From positions 6,975,345-7,039,344 of the forward strand of contig NC_030683.2 in the NCBI RefSeq assembly GCF_000004195.4: 64,000 bases of DNA, given 5' to 3'. The first letter of the stretch is position 1. Each line of letters opens with the position of its first letter. Made by a program: the position numbers and the translations under genes. This document shows positions 11,817 to 24,411 of this stretch, in pieces. The notes under the pieces are model-generated. The model made no database searches and was not told the origin of the DNA. It saw only the letters and a list, made by a program, of their open reading frames with translations. The stretch comes from Xenopus tropicalis (taxonomy: Eukaryota > Chordata > Amphibia > Anura > Pipidae).

Positions 11817-12484
11817 CTAAAATTAAGAGGAACAGACAATAAGCAGCTGATAGTAATATAACATATAAGGGGGCCTTTTTTTCCCCACAATGCAGTGGTT
11901 TTTCCCAGAATGCATCCATTATTTTGGGTGCAAGGCAGGCAGTGAATTGTGTCACATATTCTCAAAGTCTGCCTGCTGGCATTTTTGGGGTTCACCAACA
12001 TCAGTTCTGGTATTAGCTGTGCGCAGGGTGTCTGTGCCTGGTTCTTTAGGCGCAAGTGTGTTTTATGTATTGGCGTCTGAGGAAACCCTGGGGCTCCTGC
12101 CTGGTCAGGGGGCGGGGCTAGTTCAAGGGTTGGGTGCATCAATAGGCGTAGCGGAGCCCAATTTGGATCACAATGGAGGAAGGAGTGACTGGCGCCAAGC
12201 GCAACCATACGGAGATGTGAGGAACTGACTGTGGAGATAAGGGTAAGTTTACACCAGTGTCGGACTGGGGTGTCTGGAGCCCACCGGGGCTGCCCCCTCA
12301 GTCACAGACTCCTTAACATGCAGCACGTCTCCTCCAACCTACACCCCCCCCACACATCCCCCATTGCATTCTTAGGGGGTTAGGACGGAGGGCCTAAGTT
12401 GGGATTGGGTCTGGGTTGGCAGGGCTCACTGGTTTCCCAGTCTGACCATGGTTTACACACTGAGGACATAAAAGAGCCTGGTAC

Positions 12485-12631
12485 CTTAAAGAGACTGTAG
12501 ACATCAACTTCCTCTCTGTTACGCCGTGATCGTCTATAGGGTCTGGAAAATCTGCTGTGACCCCCACATAGATCATCAGCATCCTGAAGGCGATGGTCAT
12601 TGTCTCTGGATTCAGGGAAGAGACCATGGAT
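12485..12631 (-). CDS. Minus copy exon 16 (MG6, hypervariable, basic)
   Basis: 147 bp, acceptor TTCTAG, donor GTACC. Starts IHGLFPESRDNDHRLQ and ends DVYSLFK as in the plus copy, but the middle (SRFSRPYRRSRRNREE) is strongly basic and unlike the plus-copy sequence. Confidence 0.9.
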
Positions 12632-13307
12632 CTAGAAAACACAGAGAAAGAGGAAGGTTACAAGCGATTGTTCTCCGTTCTAGAGTATTTACTGCCGCTG
12701 CTAAGTCCGTGTGATGCTCTACTCAGCAGTGTCCGGCATCCTCCCAATATTCCATAATTATATAGAGAGACTTTTTATATAATTGTATATAATTTACATG
12801 CAATTGCCAACTCACCAAAACTGGTCAAGGTTAAACCCATCTGGAGTTCCTAAATGTTTAGGTCTGGTCAATGATTTTACCTTGAAAACCTAAGCACTTA
12901 TACAGATACTAAATAACTTATAAAACATGGGGCCAGGGAATGGGCACAGATCCAGCTTCTTATTTAATGTCCGGGCACCCCCCATATCCGCACAGGCTCT
13001 GTCCAATTTCCAGCGAGCTTGGCCCCTGTTTGGGAACGTCCCGGCTAAACTGGAACTACTGGGAGAGATAAAGGGGAATTCATGAAGTCATGAAAAGACT
13101 TGCACTCCCTTTTATTCAAGGTGACACAGAGCCCTGTACATAACATTCACCTTAGCCAGGCTGTAAGTACATTGCTCCCTCTGTGCAGCGCCCCTGGGAA
13201 AGCTACATTAGGCAAATCATGTGTATTTGTGTGTGTGTAAGTGCTCACCCCTATCCCATTGCCGTACTGACCCTCAGGTTATGGGCGGTGACGATAATCC
13301 ATCTTAC

Positions 13308-13457
13308 CTTATCGGCCGTCAGTTCTTTGTCAGGTTTCATTAACACCACACTCTGATCCACCACTCTCAGGCCACACAGGGACCCGGCGGCTGCCTGGAC
13401 TTGTAGGGAAACATCAGCTCCTGGGAGAACTTCATCTGGGGAGAAGCCAACTGATAC
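13308..13457 (-). CDS. Minus copy exon 15 (MG6)
   Basis: 150 bp, phase 0; [18 protein letters not shown], then [20 protein letters not shown]. Differs from plus-copy exon 15 at one base. Confidence 0.96.
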
Positions 13458-13739
13458 CTGGGCAGGGGGGCAAATCATTCATATTTAACCTGAACCAGAT
13501 ATTTTTAACACTTCCTTCTCCATTAAAACAAAACTATTACCCCTGTCCTGTCACCTGTCCACTCCCCTACTTCCTACAGCAAACGTAACAACCCTAGAGC
13601 CTCTGACTTCCGAACCAAAATGTGTTAAAGAGCCCCACCCAACACAGAAACCCCTAATATCCCTATCCCTGTAATCTGTTCCTTCAAACAGTAGGAATAA
13701 ATACCATTGTAACCCTTTCTTGGCACACTCATTTATTTT

Positions 13740-14672
13740 GGGCTATTGATGGCATGACCATTAACCCTGTTAATGCAGCACGCTGCCTTGGGGTTATCTT
13801 TGACCAGTCCCTCTCCTTCTCTAACCATATTAATAACACTGCCAAAACCTGACGCTTTTCCCTCCACAATATTGCCAAGATACGCCCCTTTCTTTCACAA
13901 GTAACAGCTAAAACACTAATCCATGCCCTTATCCTTTCCCGCTTATTTTACTGCAATCTCCTACTAACCGGCCTCCCAGACTCCCACCTCTCTCCCCTGC
14001 AATCCATCTTAAACTCTGCTGCCAGGATCCTCCTGCTCTCTCCTAAGAGGGATCCTGCTCAGCCTCAATTAAGCTCACTAGCATGGCTGCCTGTCAAGCA
14101 AAGGAGCTTACAGAATCCTCCTGCTAACATTCATATCCCCTCGCTCCTCTGCTCCTCACTACATTCCCTCACTGGTCTCCCTGCACGTTCCTGGTCGTCT
14201 CCTCCGCTCCTCTCAGAGCCTCCGTCTCCTTACACCACCCACACCTACTGCGCTCTCTCGTCTTAACCCTTTCTATCTCGCTGCTCCTTACCTCTGGAAC
14301 TCTATCCCTGAATCCCTCTGTAGGGAAAACTCACCCACTCTCTATAAGATAAAGCTCAGCTGTTACCTTCTGGGGCACTAAAACATTATTTTGCCCAGTC
14401 CTGCGCTTAAGGGCAAATGCCCATACCTGATGCCTCTTACCTTCCAGTTTGTGCCTGTATGTTACCCAACCACTTAGATTGTAAGCTCTACGGGGCAGGG
14501 ACCTCCTTCCTACTGTGTCTCATACTACATGGCACTTACTCCCTGTGCATTTATTTATATTTATTGTATTTATTATATCACTTGTCCTCCCTGTGTGTAA
14601 TTCTGTATTCTGTAAGACTGTACAGCGCTGCGTACCCTTGTGGCACTATATAAATAAAGTTATACATACATA
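13740..14672 (+). mobile_element. L2-like LINE 3' fragment, intron 14 of the minus copy
   Basis: Broken reverse-transcriptase C-terminal text is readable: LGVIFDQSLSF, ILSRLDYCNLLLTGLP, LNSAARILLLSPKRDP. The 3' tail includes GATTGTAAGCTCTACGGGGC and CAGCGCTGCGTA. Stops and frameshifts show it is dead. Ends in an (ATT)n tract. Confidence 0.85.

Positions 14673-14673
<1 letters not shown>

Positions 14674-14763
<90 letters not shown>
14674..14763. repeat. (ATT)n microsatellite
   Basis: Pure ATT run directly after the L2-like LINE tail. AT-rich DNA continues to a second run at 15121-15182. Confidence 0.95.
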
Positions 14764-14764
<1 letters not shown>

Positions 14765-15120
14765 TTGTATTTAATTAAAAATGTTATTATTATGTTTTGA
14801 ATATTCTTTTTTTTTAAATTATTGTAAGTATTATCATGTTTTTAATATTATTTTTATGTAACTATTATTATTATTATTCCTTGAATGTTGTTTTTTTTCC
14901 AATTATTATTATTATGTTTTGAATATCATTTATATTCAATTATTAATTTTATTATTATGTTTTGAATATTTTTTTTCTTCACTTATTTGTAGTAGCAGCA
15001 GTATTATTAGTAGTAGTATAAGTAGTATTATTATGTTTTTAATATTAATTACATTTAGTTATTTGTATTATGATTATTATTATGATTATTAGTATTAGTA
15101 TGTTTTGAATATTATTGTTA

Positions 15121-15124
15121 TGTA

Positions 15125-15182
<58 letters not shown>
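15121..15182. repeat. (ATT)n microsatellite, second run
   Basis: Near-pure ATT run about 100 bases downstream (in transcript direction, upstream) of exon 14. Confidence 0.95.
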
Positions 15183-15183
<1 letters not shown>

Positions 15184-15281
15184 GAAACTGAATACAAAGG
15201 GAAGGAATCAAATAAAAATGTTAACAAATAACATTTAAAATTGCCTTTCATTGAATATTAATATTTCTTATTATAACTCAC

Positions 15282-15427
15282 CTTATTCCTAAAACACCTT
15301 TGTAGCTTGATCGTTGCTGAATCTGCCGCCATCTCCCCCCCAGGGAGTAAAATGTAGGTAAGAACTCGAAGAGTCGGAGAGACGTCGGCGCTGAAATGGA
15401 GCTTGATGGAGACCTCACCCCTCAGGG
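15282..15427 (-). CDS. Minus copy exon 14 (MG5/MG6)
   Basis: 146 bp; [20 protein letters not shown], then YILLPGGEMAADSATIKLQR. Donor GTGAGT. Confidence 0.95.
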
Positions 15428-15517
15428 CTGGAGAATGGGAAGAGAGAGAAGAGACAGCTTCAGTAACTGTTGGACTCAGAGCCAAGTGTGGCCCATCAGC
15501 TCTATATGGATATAACA

Positions 15518-15650
15518 GGCAGGGTACAGGGAATGGGCAGGGTACAGGGAATGGGCAGGGTACAGGGAATGGGCAGGGTACAGGGAATGGGCAGGGTACA
15601 GGGAATGGGCAGGGTACAGGGAATGGGCAGGGTACAGGGAATGGGCAGGG
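15518..15650. repeat. 18-bp minisatellite, intron 13 of the minus copy
   Basis: About seven copies of GGCAGGGTACAGGGAATG, 90 bases upstream of exon 14's acceptor in transcript direction. Confidence 0.95.
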
Positions 15651-15712
15651 TTTGCAAAGTGGCAATGGAAAAAGGAAAACACAGAATTTCCCAACACATT
15701 GCGGCCGTTTAA

Positions 15713-15935
15713 CTCTTTTACTGCCAAGCACGTATGGCATACGTGCTGGCAGTAAAAGGGCTTAAACGCCAACGACGTGTCTCATACGTCGTTGGCGTTT
15801 AAGCGCTGCCCTCTGCAGCGGCGGCATGTGCCGCCGCTGCAGAGGGCTTCTAACAATGACAGCCCCCCTGGGCAATGTGCCAGGGGGGCTGTCATCAGGG
15901 TCCTGCGAACCGATCGCTCGCAGGACCCTCCAGGA
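15713..15935. repeat. Five consecutive hairpins at the left end of the piggyBac-like element
   Basis: Inverted pairs in order: TTTTACTGCCA...TGGCAGTAAAA; AAACGCCAACGACGT...ACGTCGTTGGCGTTT; GCCCTCTGCAGCGGCGGC...GCCGCCGCTGCAGAGGGC; GACAGCCCCCCTGG...CCAGGGGGGCTGTC; AGGGTCCTGCGA...TCGCAGGACCCT. Confidence 0.85.
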
Positions 15936-16469
15936 AGCAGCAGATGCGATCGCGATCTCCCCCAGCGCCGGCCCAAATGACGAAGGAGGCGATCGGTCTT
16001 CAGGAACAGGTAAGGACTTTTTTTTTTTATTGCATTTACACACTTTTACACACATTTACATACATTTATACACACTTACATACATTTACACACACTTACA
16101 GCACACATTTTAGCATTTTTTTATTTTTTTTTTTTCTTCATTTTTCACACTTTTATACACTTATTTACACTCATATACACACTTACACACTATCACACAA
16201 CTTTTACACATGTACACACATGTATACACAAACACTTTGGTTTTTTTTTGTTTTGCTTTTTTTTTTTTTTTTTTTTCATATTACCACTTTGTTTTTATTT
16301 TCTTTTACCTAAAAACTGTTTATTTTGACAGCGTAACTATTGGATCAGATATTCTGGCCACTAATTACACTGTCATGTAACTTATTTTGTTGTTTCACTG
16401 ATTTGCACAATTTTTGTGGTTTTATCACATTTTATCCCTATATAAGTGTTCCTGATCTGTTTTTAGCGT

Positions 16470-18725
16470 AGCTTTGCCAGGTGTAACTTTGGTGTACAAA
16501 AATAACTTTACCTATTTTGAATTCATCAGAATGTGTACTTTCCAAAAATATATGGTTTTCTGGGGGTCACTGTATAGTTAGGGGGGGGTTACTGCACATA
16601 ATACACTGACGGGGCTCTGTGTGCAAAAGCTGAGCTGGCAGGCGAGAAATCCTTATGCGCTATTTTCATTTAGGGTTCAGTACATACCGCAGACTTGGTA
16701 TATCTATGCATATTGGGCATCAAACTGTTCAGTAGGCCTCTGGTGTTCCTATTTGGGGTGACTTGCCTTTGTACGCAAGAAATTGTGTGAGATAAATGCG
16801 GCAAATTGCAACATTTTTAGGCGATTTTCTGAAATCTCATAAAAACCGATAACTTTAGGAAAGCTTTGCGGCTTGGTACTTTGGTGTAGAAAGGACTCTT
16901 TACCCTTGTTGGATTTGTCAGAATGTGTACTTTCCAAAAATATATGGTTTTGTGGGGGTCTCTGTATAGTTAGGGGAAGTTTTGGCACATAATACACTGA
17001 CAGGGGGCTCTGTGTGCAAAAGCTGAGCTGGCAGGCGAGAAATCCTTATGCGCTATTTTCATTTAGGGTTCAGTACATACTGCAGACTTTGGTATATCTA
17101 TGCATATTGGGCATCAAACTGTTCAGTAGGCCTCTGGTGTTCCTATTTGGGGTGACTTGCCTTTGTACGCAAGAAATTGTGTGAGATAAATACGACAAAT
17201 TGCAACATTTTTAGGCAATTTTCTGAAATGTCATAAAAACCAATAACTTTAGGAAAGCTCTGCAGATTGGTACTTTGGTGTAGAAAGGACTCTTTACCCT
17301 TGTTGGATTTGTCAGAATGTGTACTTTCCAAAAATATATGGTTTTGTGGGGGATCTGTATAGTTAGGGGAAGTTTTGGCACATAATACACTGACAGGGGG
17401 CTCTGTGTGCAAAAGCTGAGCTGGCAGGCGAGAAATCCTTATGCGCTATTTTCATTTAGGGTTCAGTACATACCGCAGACTTTGGTATATCTATGCATAT
17501 TGGGCATCAAACTGTTCAGTAGGCCTCTGGTGTTCCTATTGGGGGTGATTTGCCTTTGTACGCAAGAAATTGTGTGAGATAAATGTGACAAATTGCAACA
17601 TTTTTAGGCAATTTTCTGAAATGTCATAAAAACCAATAACTTTAGGAAAGCTCTGCAGATTGGTACTTTGGTGTAGAAAGGACTCTTTACCCTTGTTGGA
17701 TTTGTCAGAATGTGTACTTTCCAAAAATATATGGTTTTGTGGGGGATCTGTATAGTTAGGGGAAGTTTTGGCACATAATACACTGACAGGGGGCTCTGTG
17801 TGCAAAAGCTGAGCTGGCAGGCGAGAAATCCTTATGCGCTATTTTCATTTAGGGTTCAGTACATACCGCAGACTTTGGTATATCTATGCATATTGGGCAT
17901 CAAACTGTTCAGTAGGCCTCTGGTGTTCCTATTTGGGGTGACTTGCCTTTGTACGCAAGAAATTGTGTGAGATAAATGCGGCAAATTGCAACATTTTTAG
18001 GCGATTTTCTGAAATGTCATAAAAACCGATAACTTTAGGAAAGCTTTGCGGCTTGGTACTTTGGTGTAGAAAGGACTCTTTACCTTTGTTGGATTTGTCA
18101 GAATGTGTACTTTCCAAAAATATATGGTTTTGTGGGGGTCTCTGTATAGTTAGGGGAAGTTTTGGCACATAATACACTGACAGGGGGCTCTGTGTGCAAA
18201 AGCTGAGCTGGCAGGCGAGAAATCCTTATGCGCTATTTTCATTTAGGGTTCAGTACATACTGCAGACTTTGGTATATCTATGCATATTGGGCATCAAACT
18301 GTTCAGTAGGCCTCTGGTGTTCCTATTTGGGGTGACTTGCCTTTGTACGCAAGAAATTGTGTGAGATAAATGCGACAAATTGCAACATTTTTAGGCGATT
18401 TTCTGAAATGTCATAAAAACCAATAACTTTAGGAAAGCTCTGCAGATTGGTACTTTGGTGTAGAAAGGACTCTTTACCCTTGTTGGATTTGTCAGAATGT
18501 GTACTTTCCAAAAATATATGGTTTTGTGGGGGTCACTGTATGGTTAGGGGAAGTTTTGGCACATAATACACTGACAGGGGGCTCTGTGTGCAAAAGCTGA
18601 GCTGGCAGGCGAGAAATCCTTATGCGCTATTTTCATTTTGGGTTCAGTACATACCGCAGACTTTGGTATATCTATGCATATTGGGCATCAAACTGTTCAG
18701 TAGACCTCCGGTGTTCCTTTTTGGG
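16470..18725. repeat. 393-394 bp satellite, family A (about 6 monomers)
   Basis: Repeating start points at 16749, 17143, 17536, 17929 and 18323. Monomers share blocks such as CAAAAATATATGG and GGCATCAAACTGTTCAGTAG. Short open frames recur in every monomer but are by-products of the repeat. Confidence 0.93.
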
Positions 18726-21530
18726 GTGATTTGTCTTTATCTGATCTTTATCAAGAAATTGTGAGAGATAAATGCGGCAAATTGCAACATTTTTATGCGA
18801 TTTTCGAAAATGTCATATAAATCTGCAAACTTAGGAAAGCTTTACAGCTTGGTACTTTGTAGCAATAAGAAATATTTACCCATTATAGATTCGGGGGGAT
18901 GTGTATTTTCCAAAAATATATGGCTTTCTGGGGTGAATGTACTTTTTTTGTAGCATTATCCCACATAAAGGATGTAAATGTGTTGATTTTGCAGGAGCTG
19001 AAATGATAGATCATATGGGGGTATGTTCCCATTGGGGCCCCTACATGCCACATACTTAGGTAAACCTATACATATTGGGCATCAAACTGTTCAGTGGACC
19101 CCTGGCGTTCAAATTTAGGGTGTTTTATCTTGGTACCTAACACTATGTGGGAGATAAGATGCTGCAAAGTGGAAGCTTTGAGGGGATTTTTGGAAATGTC
19201 ATCAAAATTGCTAACTTTAGAAAAGCTGTGCGGCTTGGTACTTTGGAGTAGAAAGACATGGGTACCCATTTTAGATTCGGGGGAATGTGTACTTTCCAAA
19301 AATATATGGCTTTCTGGGGTGAGCGTACTTTTTTGTAGCTTTATCTCACATATAATGATGTAAATGTGTTGATTTTGCAGGAGCTGAAATGACAGAAATG
19401 ACAGTATATATGGGGGTATGTTCACATTCGGGCCCCTACATGCCACATACTTGGGTAAACCTATACATATTGGGCATCAAACTGTTCAGTGGACCCCTGG
19501 TGTTCAAATTCAGGGTGTTTTATCTTGGTACCTAATGCTATGTGGGAGATAAGATGCTGCAAAGTGGAAGCTTTGAGGGGATTTTTGGAAATGTCATCAA
19601 AATTGCTAACTTTAGAAAAGCTGTGCGGCTTGGTACTTTGGAGTAGAAAGACATGGGTACCCATTTTAGATTCGGGGGAATGTGTACTTTCCAAAAATAT
19701 ATGACTTTCTGGGGTGAGCGTACTTTTTTGTAGCTTTATCCCACATATAATGATGTAAATGTGTTGATTTTGCAGGAGCTGAAATGACAGAAATGACAGT
19801 ATATATGGGGGTATGTTCACATTGGGGCCCCTACATGCCACATACTTAGGTAAACCTATACATATTGGGCATCAAACTGTTCAGTGGACCCCTGGCGTTC
19901 AAATTCAGGGTGTTTTATCTTGGTACCTAATGCTATGTGGGAGATAAGATGCTTCAAAATGGAAGCTTTGAGGGGATTTTTGGAAATGTCATCAAAATTG
20001 CTAACTTTAGAAAAGCTGTGCGGCTTGGTACTTTGGAGTAGAAAGACATGGGTACCCATTTTAGATTCGGGGGAATGTGTACTTTCCAAAAATATATGGC
20101 TTTCTGGGGTGAGCGTACTTTTTTGTAGCTTTATCTCACATATAATGATGTAAATGTGTTGATTTTGCAGGAGCTGAAATGACAGAAATGACAGTATATA
20201 TGGGGGTATGTTCACATTCGGGCCCCTACATGCCACATACTTGGGTAAACCTATACATATTGGGCATCAAACTGTTCAGTGGACCCCTGGTGTTCAAATT
20301 CAGGGTGTTTTATCTTGGTACCTAATGCTATGTGGGAGATAAGATGCTTCAAAGTGGAAGCTTTGAGGGGATTTTTGGAAATGTCATCAAAATTGCTAAC
20401 TTTAGAAAAGCTGTGCGGCTTGGTACTTTGGAGTAGAAAGACATGGGTACCCATTTTAGATTCGGGGGAATGTGTACTTTCCAAAAATATATGACTTTCT
20501 GGGGTGAGCGTACTTTTTTGTAGCTTTATCCCACATATAATAATGTAAATGTGTTGATTTTGCAGGAGCTGAAATGACAGAAATGACAGTTCATATGGGG
20601 GTATGTTCACATTGGGGCCCCTACATGCCACATACTTAGGTAAACCTATACATATTGGGCATCAAACTGTTTAGTGGACCCCTGGCGTTCAAATTCAGGG
20701 TGTTTTATCTTGGTACCTAATGCTATGTGGGAGATAAGATGCTTCAAAGTGGAAGCTTTGAGGGGATTTTTGGAAATGTCATCAAAATTGCTAACTTTAG
20801 AAAAGCTGTGCGGCTTGGTACTTTGGAGTAGAAAGACATAGGTACCCATTTTAGATTCGGGGGAATGTGTACTTTCCAAAAATATATGACTTTCTGGGGT
20901 GAGCATACTTTTTACTAGCTTTATCCCACATATAATGATGTAAATGTGTTGATTTTGCAGAAGCTGAAATGACAGAAATGACAGTATATATGGGGGTATG
21001 TTCACATTCGGGCCCCTACATGCCACATACTTGGGTAAACCTATACATATTGGGCATCAAACTGTTCAGTGGACCCCTGGTGTTCAAATTCAGGGTGTTT
21101 TATCTTGGTACCTAATGCTATGTGGGAGATAAGATGCTTCAAATTGGAAGCTTTGAGGGGATTTTTGGAAATGTCATCAAAATTGCTAACTTTAGAAAAG
21201 CTGTGCGGCTTGGTACTTTGGAGTAGAAAGACATAGGTACCCATTTTAGATTCGGGGGAATGTGTACTTTCCAAAAATATATGACTTTCTGGGGTGAGCA
21301 TACTTTTTACTAGCTTTATCCCACATATAATGATGTAAATGTGTTGATTTTGCAGAAGCTGAAATGACAGAAATGACAGTTCATATGGGGTATGTTCACA
21401 TTGGGGCCCCTACATGCCACATACTTAGGTAAACCTATACATATTGGGCATCAAACTGTTCAGTGGACCCCAGGCATTCATATTTAGGGTGTTTTATTTG
21501 GTTACTTTATGACCTGTAGGAGATAAGATA
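18726..21530. repeat. 395-bp satellite, family B, in a 790-bp dimer pattern
   Basis: Start points at 19066, 19461, 19856, 20251, 20646 and 21041, exactly 395 apart. Family B shares motifs with family A, so both come from one ancestor. Monomers alternate between ATTGGGGCCC with TTAGGTAAACC and ATTCGGGCCC with TTGGGTAAACC. Confidence 0.93.
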
Positions 21531-22238
21531 CTATAGACTAGAAGCTTTGAAGCGATTTTTTTAAAAAATCACAAATTTTGATAAAAACCAATAACTTTAG
21601 GAAAGCATTGCGACTTGATAGTTTGGAGTAGACAGACAGTTGTGCCTATTCTGTATTCCCCAGAATCTGTTCTTTCCAAAAATGTACAATTTTCTGGGAT
21701 AAACCTTCTGTTAGTGGAATTTTGGCCTTGAAATCCAAAGTATGCAGTTTTTTTGGAGCAGTGCTTTGGGAATTTGGTAGTGTACTGCTGGGAGTTTTTG
21801 ACCTATACAAGTGAGAAATCTCCATAAAACTATATATATTTGGTATTGGCACGTTCAGGAGACATGGGACTTTCCAAATCAGTTGTATATTCGTGCATAA
21901 AATAATTTTTGTTTCTAGTATGTGTGATTATATTATGGAAAATTTGATTTTTTTTGCATTTTTAGACATTTAGAAGCCTATATCTTGTTACAGAATTGGA
22001 ATTACACAAAAATTCTACCATATTTTGAAAGCTTAGGTTGTTCTGAAAAAAACGATATATTGTTTTCCTTGGTAAACTAAAAGTCCCCCCGAGGAAAGGC
22101 CCCTAAAGTGAAACAGTGCAAAATGTTCAAAAACTGTCTGGCAATACAAGTTCCGCTTTGACGAAAATGGCTGGCAGTAAAAGGGTTAATGGTGTTGGAG
22201 AGTTTTATTTGGTAAGATAAACAAAAATACACTCTCAC

Positions 22239-22305
22239 CTTTACTGCCATTAGTTACTGGGATTTCAAAAGAGCCAGAATCCTTTATTGCACCTTTAGAA
22301 ACTGC
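22239..22305 (-). CDS. Minus copy exon 13 (MG5)
   Basis: 67 bp; [20 protein letters not shown]. The following intron 13 (15428-22238) is swollen by a 6.5-kb transposon. Confidence 0.93.
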
Positions 22306-22565
22306 CTGAAAAATAGATTTTATAAATGTTCTTTTGAGCATCTCAGAAATGACTGTAGTGGGAATAAAGGGCAAATGTGACACATACAGACACCGTATGG
22401 ACCATTAATAGGAAGAAAGAAAAACAGAACAAGAAACCTGGAACCCCCATTCCAGACTGTAATGTATCCAGTAAATAAAAGAAAATTCCTTCATTCCAGA
22501 TGGAACTTCTTCAGTCAACTCTTATATGTCCTGAAAACCAGGCAACTCCAGACTGCTGCATAAAA

Positions 22566-22849
22566 CAGGGATCCCCAACCTTTTTTACTTGTGAGCCACA
22601 TTCGGATGTAATAAGTGTTGGGGAGCCACACAAGCATGAAAAAAATATTTTGGGATGCCAAATAAGGGCTGTGATTGGCTATTTAGTAGCCACATGTGAC
22701 TGCTGGCCTGCAGAAGGCTTTTCTTGGAGCAAAACTGTGTCTCTGGGCTTCCAAAACTTGCATCCAGGCCAGAAATATAAAAATGGCAGCAACATCCAAT
22801 GGGATGGTGAGCAACATGTTGTCCCCAAGTCACTGGTTGGGGATCTCTG
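22566..22849. mobile_element. hAT MITE with perfect 8-bp target duplication
   Basis: CAGGGATCCCCAACC start and GGTTGGGGATCTCTG end, flanked by GCATAAAA at 22558-22565 and 22850-22857. Intron 12 of the minus copy. Confidence 0.87.
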
Positions 22850-23416
22850 GCATAAAACATGGAAATCACCTATGACAATGTATTTAAACCAACCAAACCA
22901 AAGTTACACAGGTTACTACAGATTTTCTTGCAAATAAACTCAGTTCTCATCATGGATATACACAGAGACACAGCTCAGTAGTATTATTTGGCACAGACAG
23001 CCATAAGGAGAACATAATGAGGCGACCAACCAACAGCAATATATTATACCTCTGAGAGACCATCTCTGATACCTTTCCTATAATCCTATTGGAAAATCAG
23101 TGGTAACAAATATGGTGGCCCTGATGTGTCAGACTATTAATGGAGGAATTTCAGTATCAAACACAACCCAAGTCATATATTACAATAGTGGAGAGGGCAA
23201 GGGGTAAGGCATAAATATAGGCCCCATTTTGCATCCACAAAAATGCCAAACATTCATAACACTCAGAAATGTGCCATTAAAAATATAATTAAATGAATAG
23301 ATTTTGTGCAGGAATACATGAATAAAGTTTGCTCCATCTGTATCCCATGCACCTTATTTAATCCTCACTTGTTTAAAATAATGCGTTAGTGGCAACACCA
23401 TAGCCGTGCTCATTAC

Positions 23417-23608
23417 CAGGTAGTGTAACTCCATGTGCTTTGCCCCCTCTCCCAGCTCAGTGCCCTTGATAAGATATTCCACCCGGACCTCTTGTTGCCC
23501 CTGACATGGCAGCTCCCCCTTCTGGGCGTGGAGCTTTAGGAAACTCTTGCTGCGGGAATAGAAGCGTTTGAGTCTAAGATGTGCTGAACTGTCTGTAGGT
23601 GTCTTGGC
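23417..23608 (-). CDS. Minus copy exon 12 (MG4/MG5)
   Basis: 192 bp, phase 0 both ends; ends [19 protein letters not shown] and ELHYL. Forty-five bases (15 codons) shorter than the plus-copy exon near its 5' end. Confidence 0.94.
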
Positions 23609-23919
23609 CTGTGGAGGGAACAAAATAAAACACAACTAGACAAACATAAGGGTTTCCTTGGATAATCATTCTTGCTTTCTAGTTGCGCTACTTGTTAGGG
23701 GCACTGGCACAAGCAGCAAGAGGGAGATCTGGGCATATTGTCTAGGCTGAAGCTTCATTTTCTCCCCATGTTTTATAAAGCTTCCTCCCCAGTCCAAAAC
23801 CACCAGGGTACAGGGTATTGATTGGTTTTCATTCTACCACAAAATAAAACTTATTTTTTTGCAAGTTCCTTCCTTCTCATGAACAAACCGACATTACCGT
23901 TGCACTGCGCCGTACATAC

Positions 23920-24081
23920 CTGCAGGTACATCTCTGCCTTCCACTCTGCTGTGTTCTCCAGCTTGAAGGGAGCGAGTCCTTTCTGATCTGTCTCCAAGGT
24001 CTGGTTCACCTTTCCGTCTCTGCTGGTGAGATACACTGGCTGGTTTGGGATGGGGGAGTCATCTACATCTACCACCCTCAC
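23920..24081 (-). CDS. Minus copy exon 11 (MG4)
   Basis: 162 bp, phase 0 both ends; VRVVDVDDSPIPNQPVYLTS, then [13 protein letters not shown]. Confidence 0.95.
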
Positions 24082-24301
24082 CTGTAGGGCGGCAAGGTGT
24101 AACGTTAAGTCTTCTATATAGAACTTACCCACAAAATGTTTGCTTCTCAGAGCCCATATAACAGACTTTCTAACATGTGAGGATAAATATTGGGGTGTTC
24201 TATGTGATTCCCCCAATCCACACCAGGCACACCCAATAAACCCTGATACGTCACATTCTGCCTGAAATGATTTATGCTGAATATAAAAACGAGAGTCTTA
24301 C

Positions 24302-24411
24302 TGTCCCGCTGTAGGGAATCCCAGGCTTATAAGCATCGTCAGCATCCAGGAAGGTCACACTGATGAGTTGGGTTGAGATTTTGGATTCACCAGATGCAGA
24401 AAACTCAATTC
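24302..24411 (-). CDS. Minus copy exon 10 (MG3/MG4)
   Basis: 110 bp; GIEFSASGESKIST, then TFLDADDAYKPGIPYSGT, the YKPGxxY step that opens MG4. Confidence 0.94.

Larger units (their letters stand above)
15713..22185. mobile_element. piggyBac-like non-autonomous element, 6.5 kb, carrying satellite arrays
   Basis: TTAA at 15709-15712 and 22186-22189 flanks inverted ends CTCTTTTACTGCCA and (reverse) CCCTTTTACTGCCA. TTAA targets with CCYTTT..CTGCCA ends are the piggyBac pattern known from Xenopus Uribo elements. No transposase frame was recognised inside. Contents in order: serial hairpins, T-rich and CA/TTA-rich DNA, two satellite families, a diverged 0.7-kb tail. It lies in intron 13 of the minus copy. 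Confidence 0.82.

Noticed and set aside
15403..15765. GQGTGN-repeat reading frame
   Set aside because: An 18-bp minisatellite read in frame, overlapping exon 14 in antisense.
19066..21301. Recurrent 126-codon open frame in each 395-bp monomer, opposite a shorter one
   Set aside because: Copied with the satellite unit; no conserved protein features, and monomers outside the core are broken.
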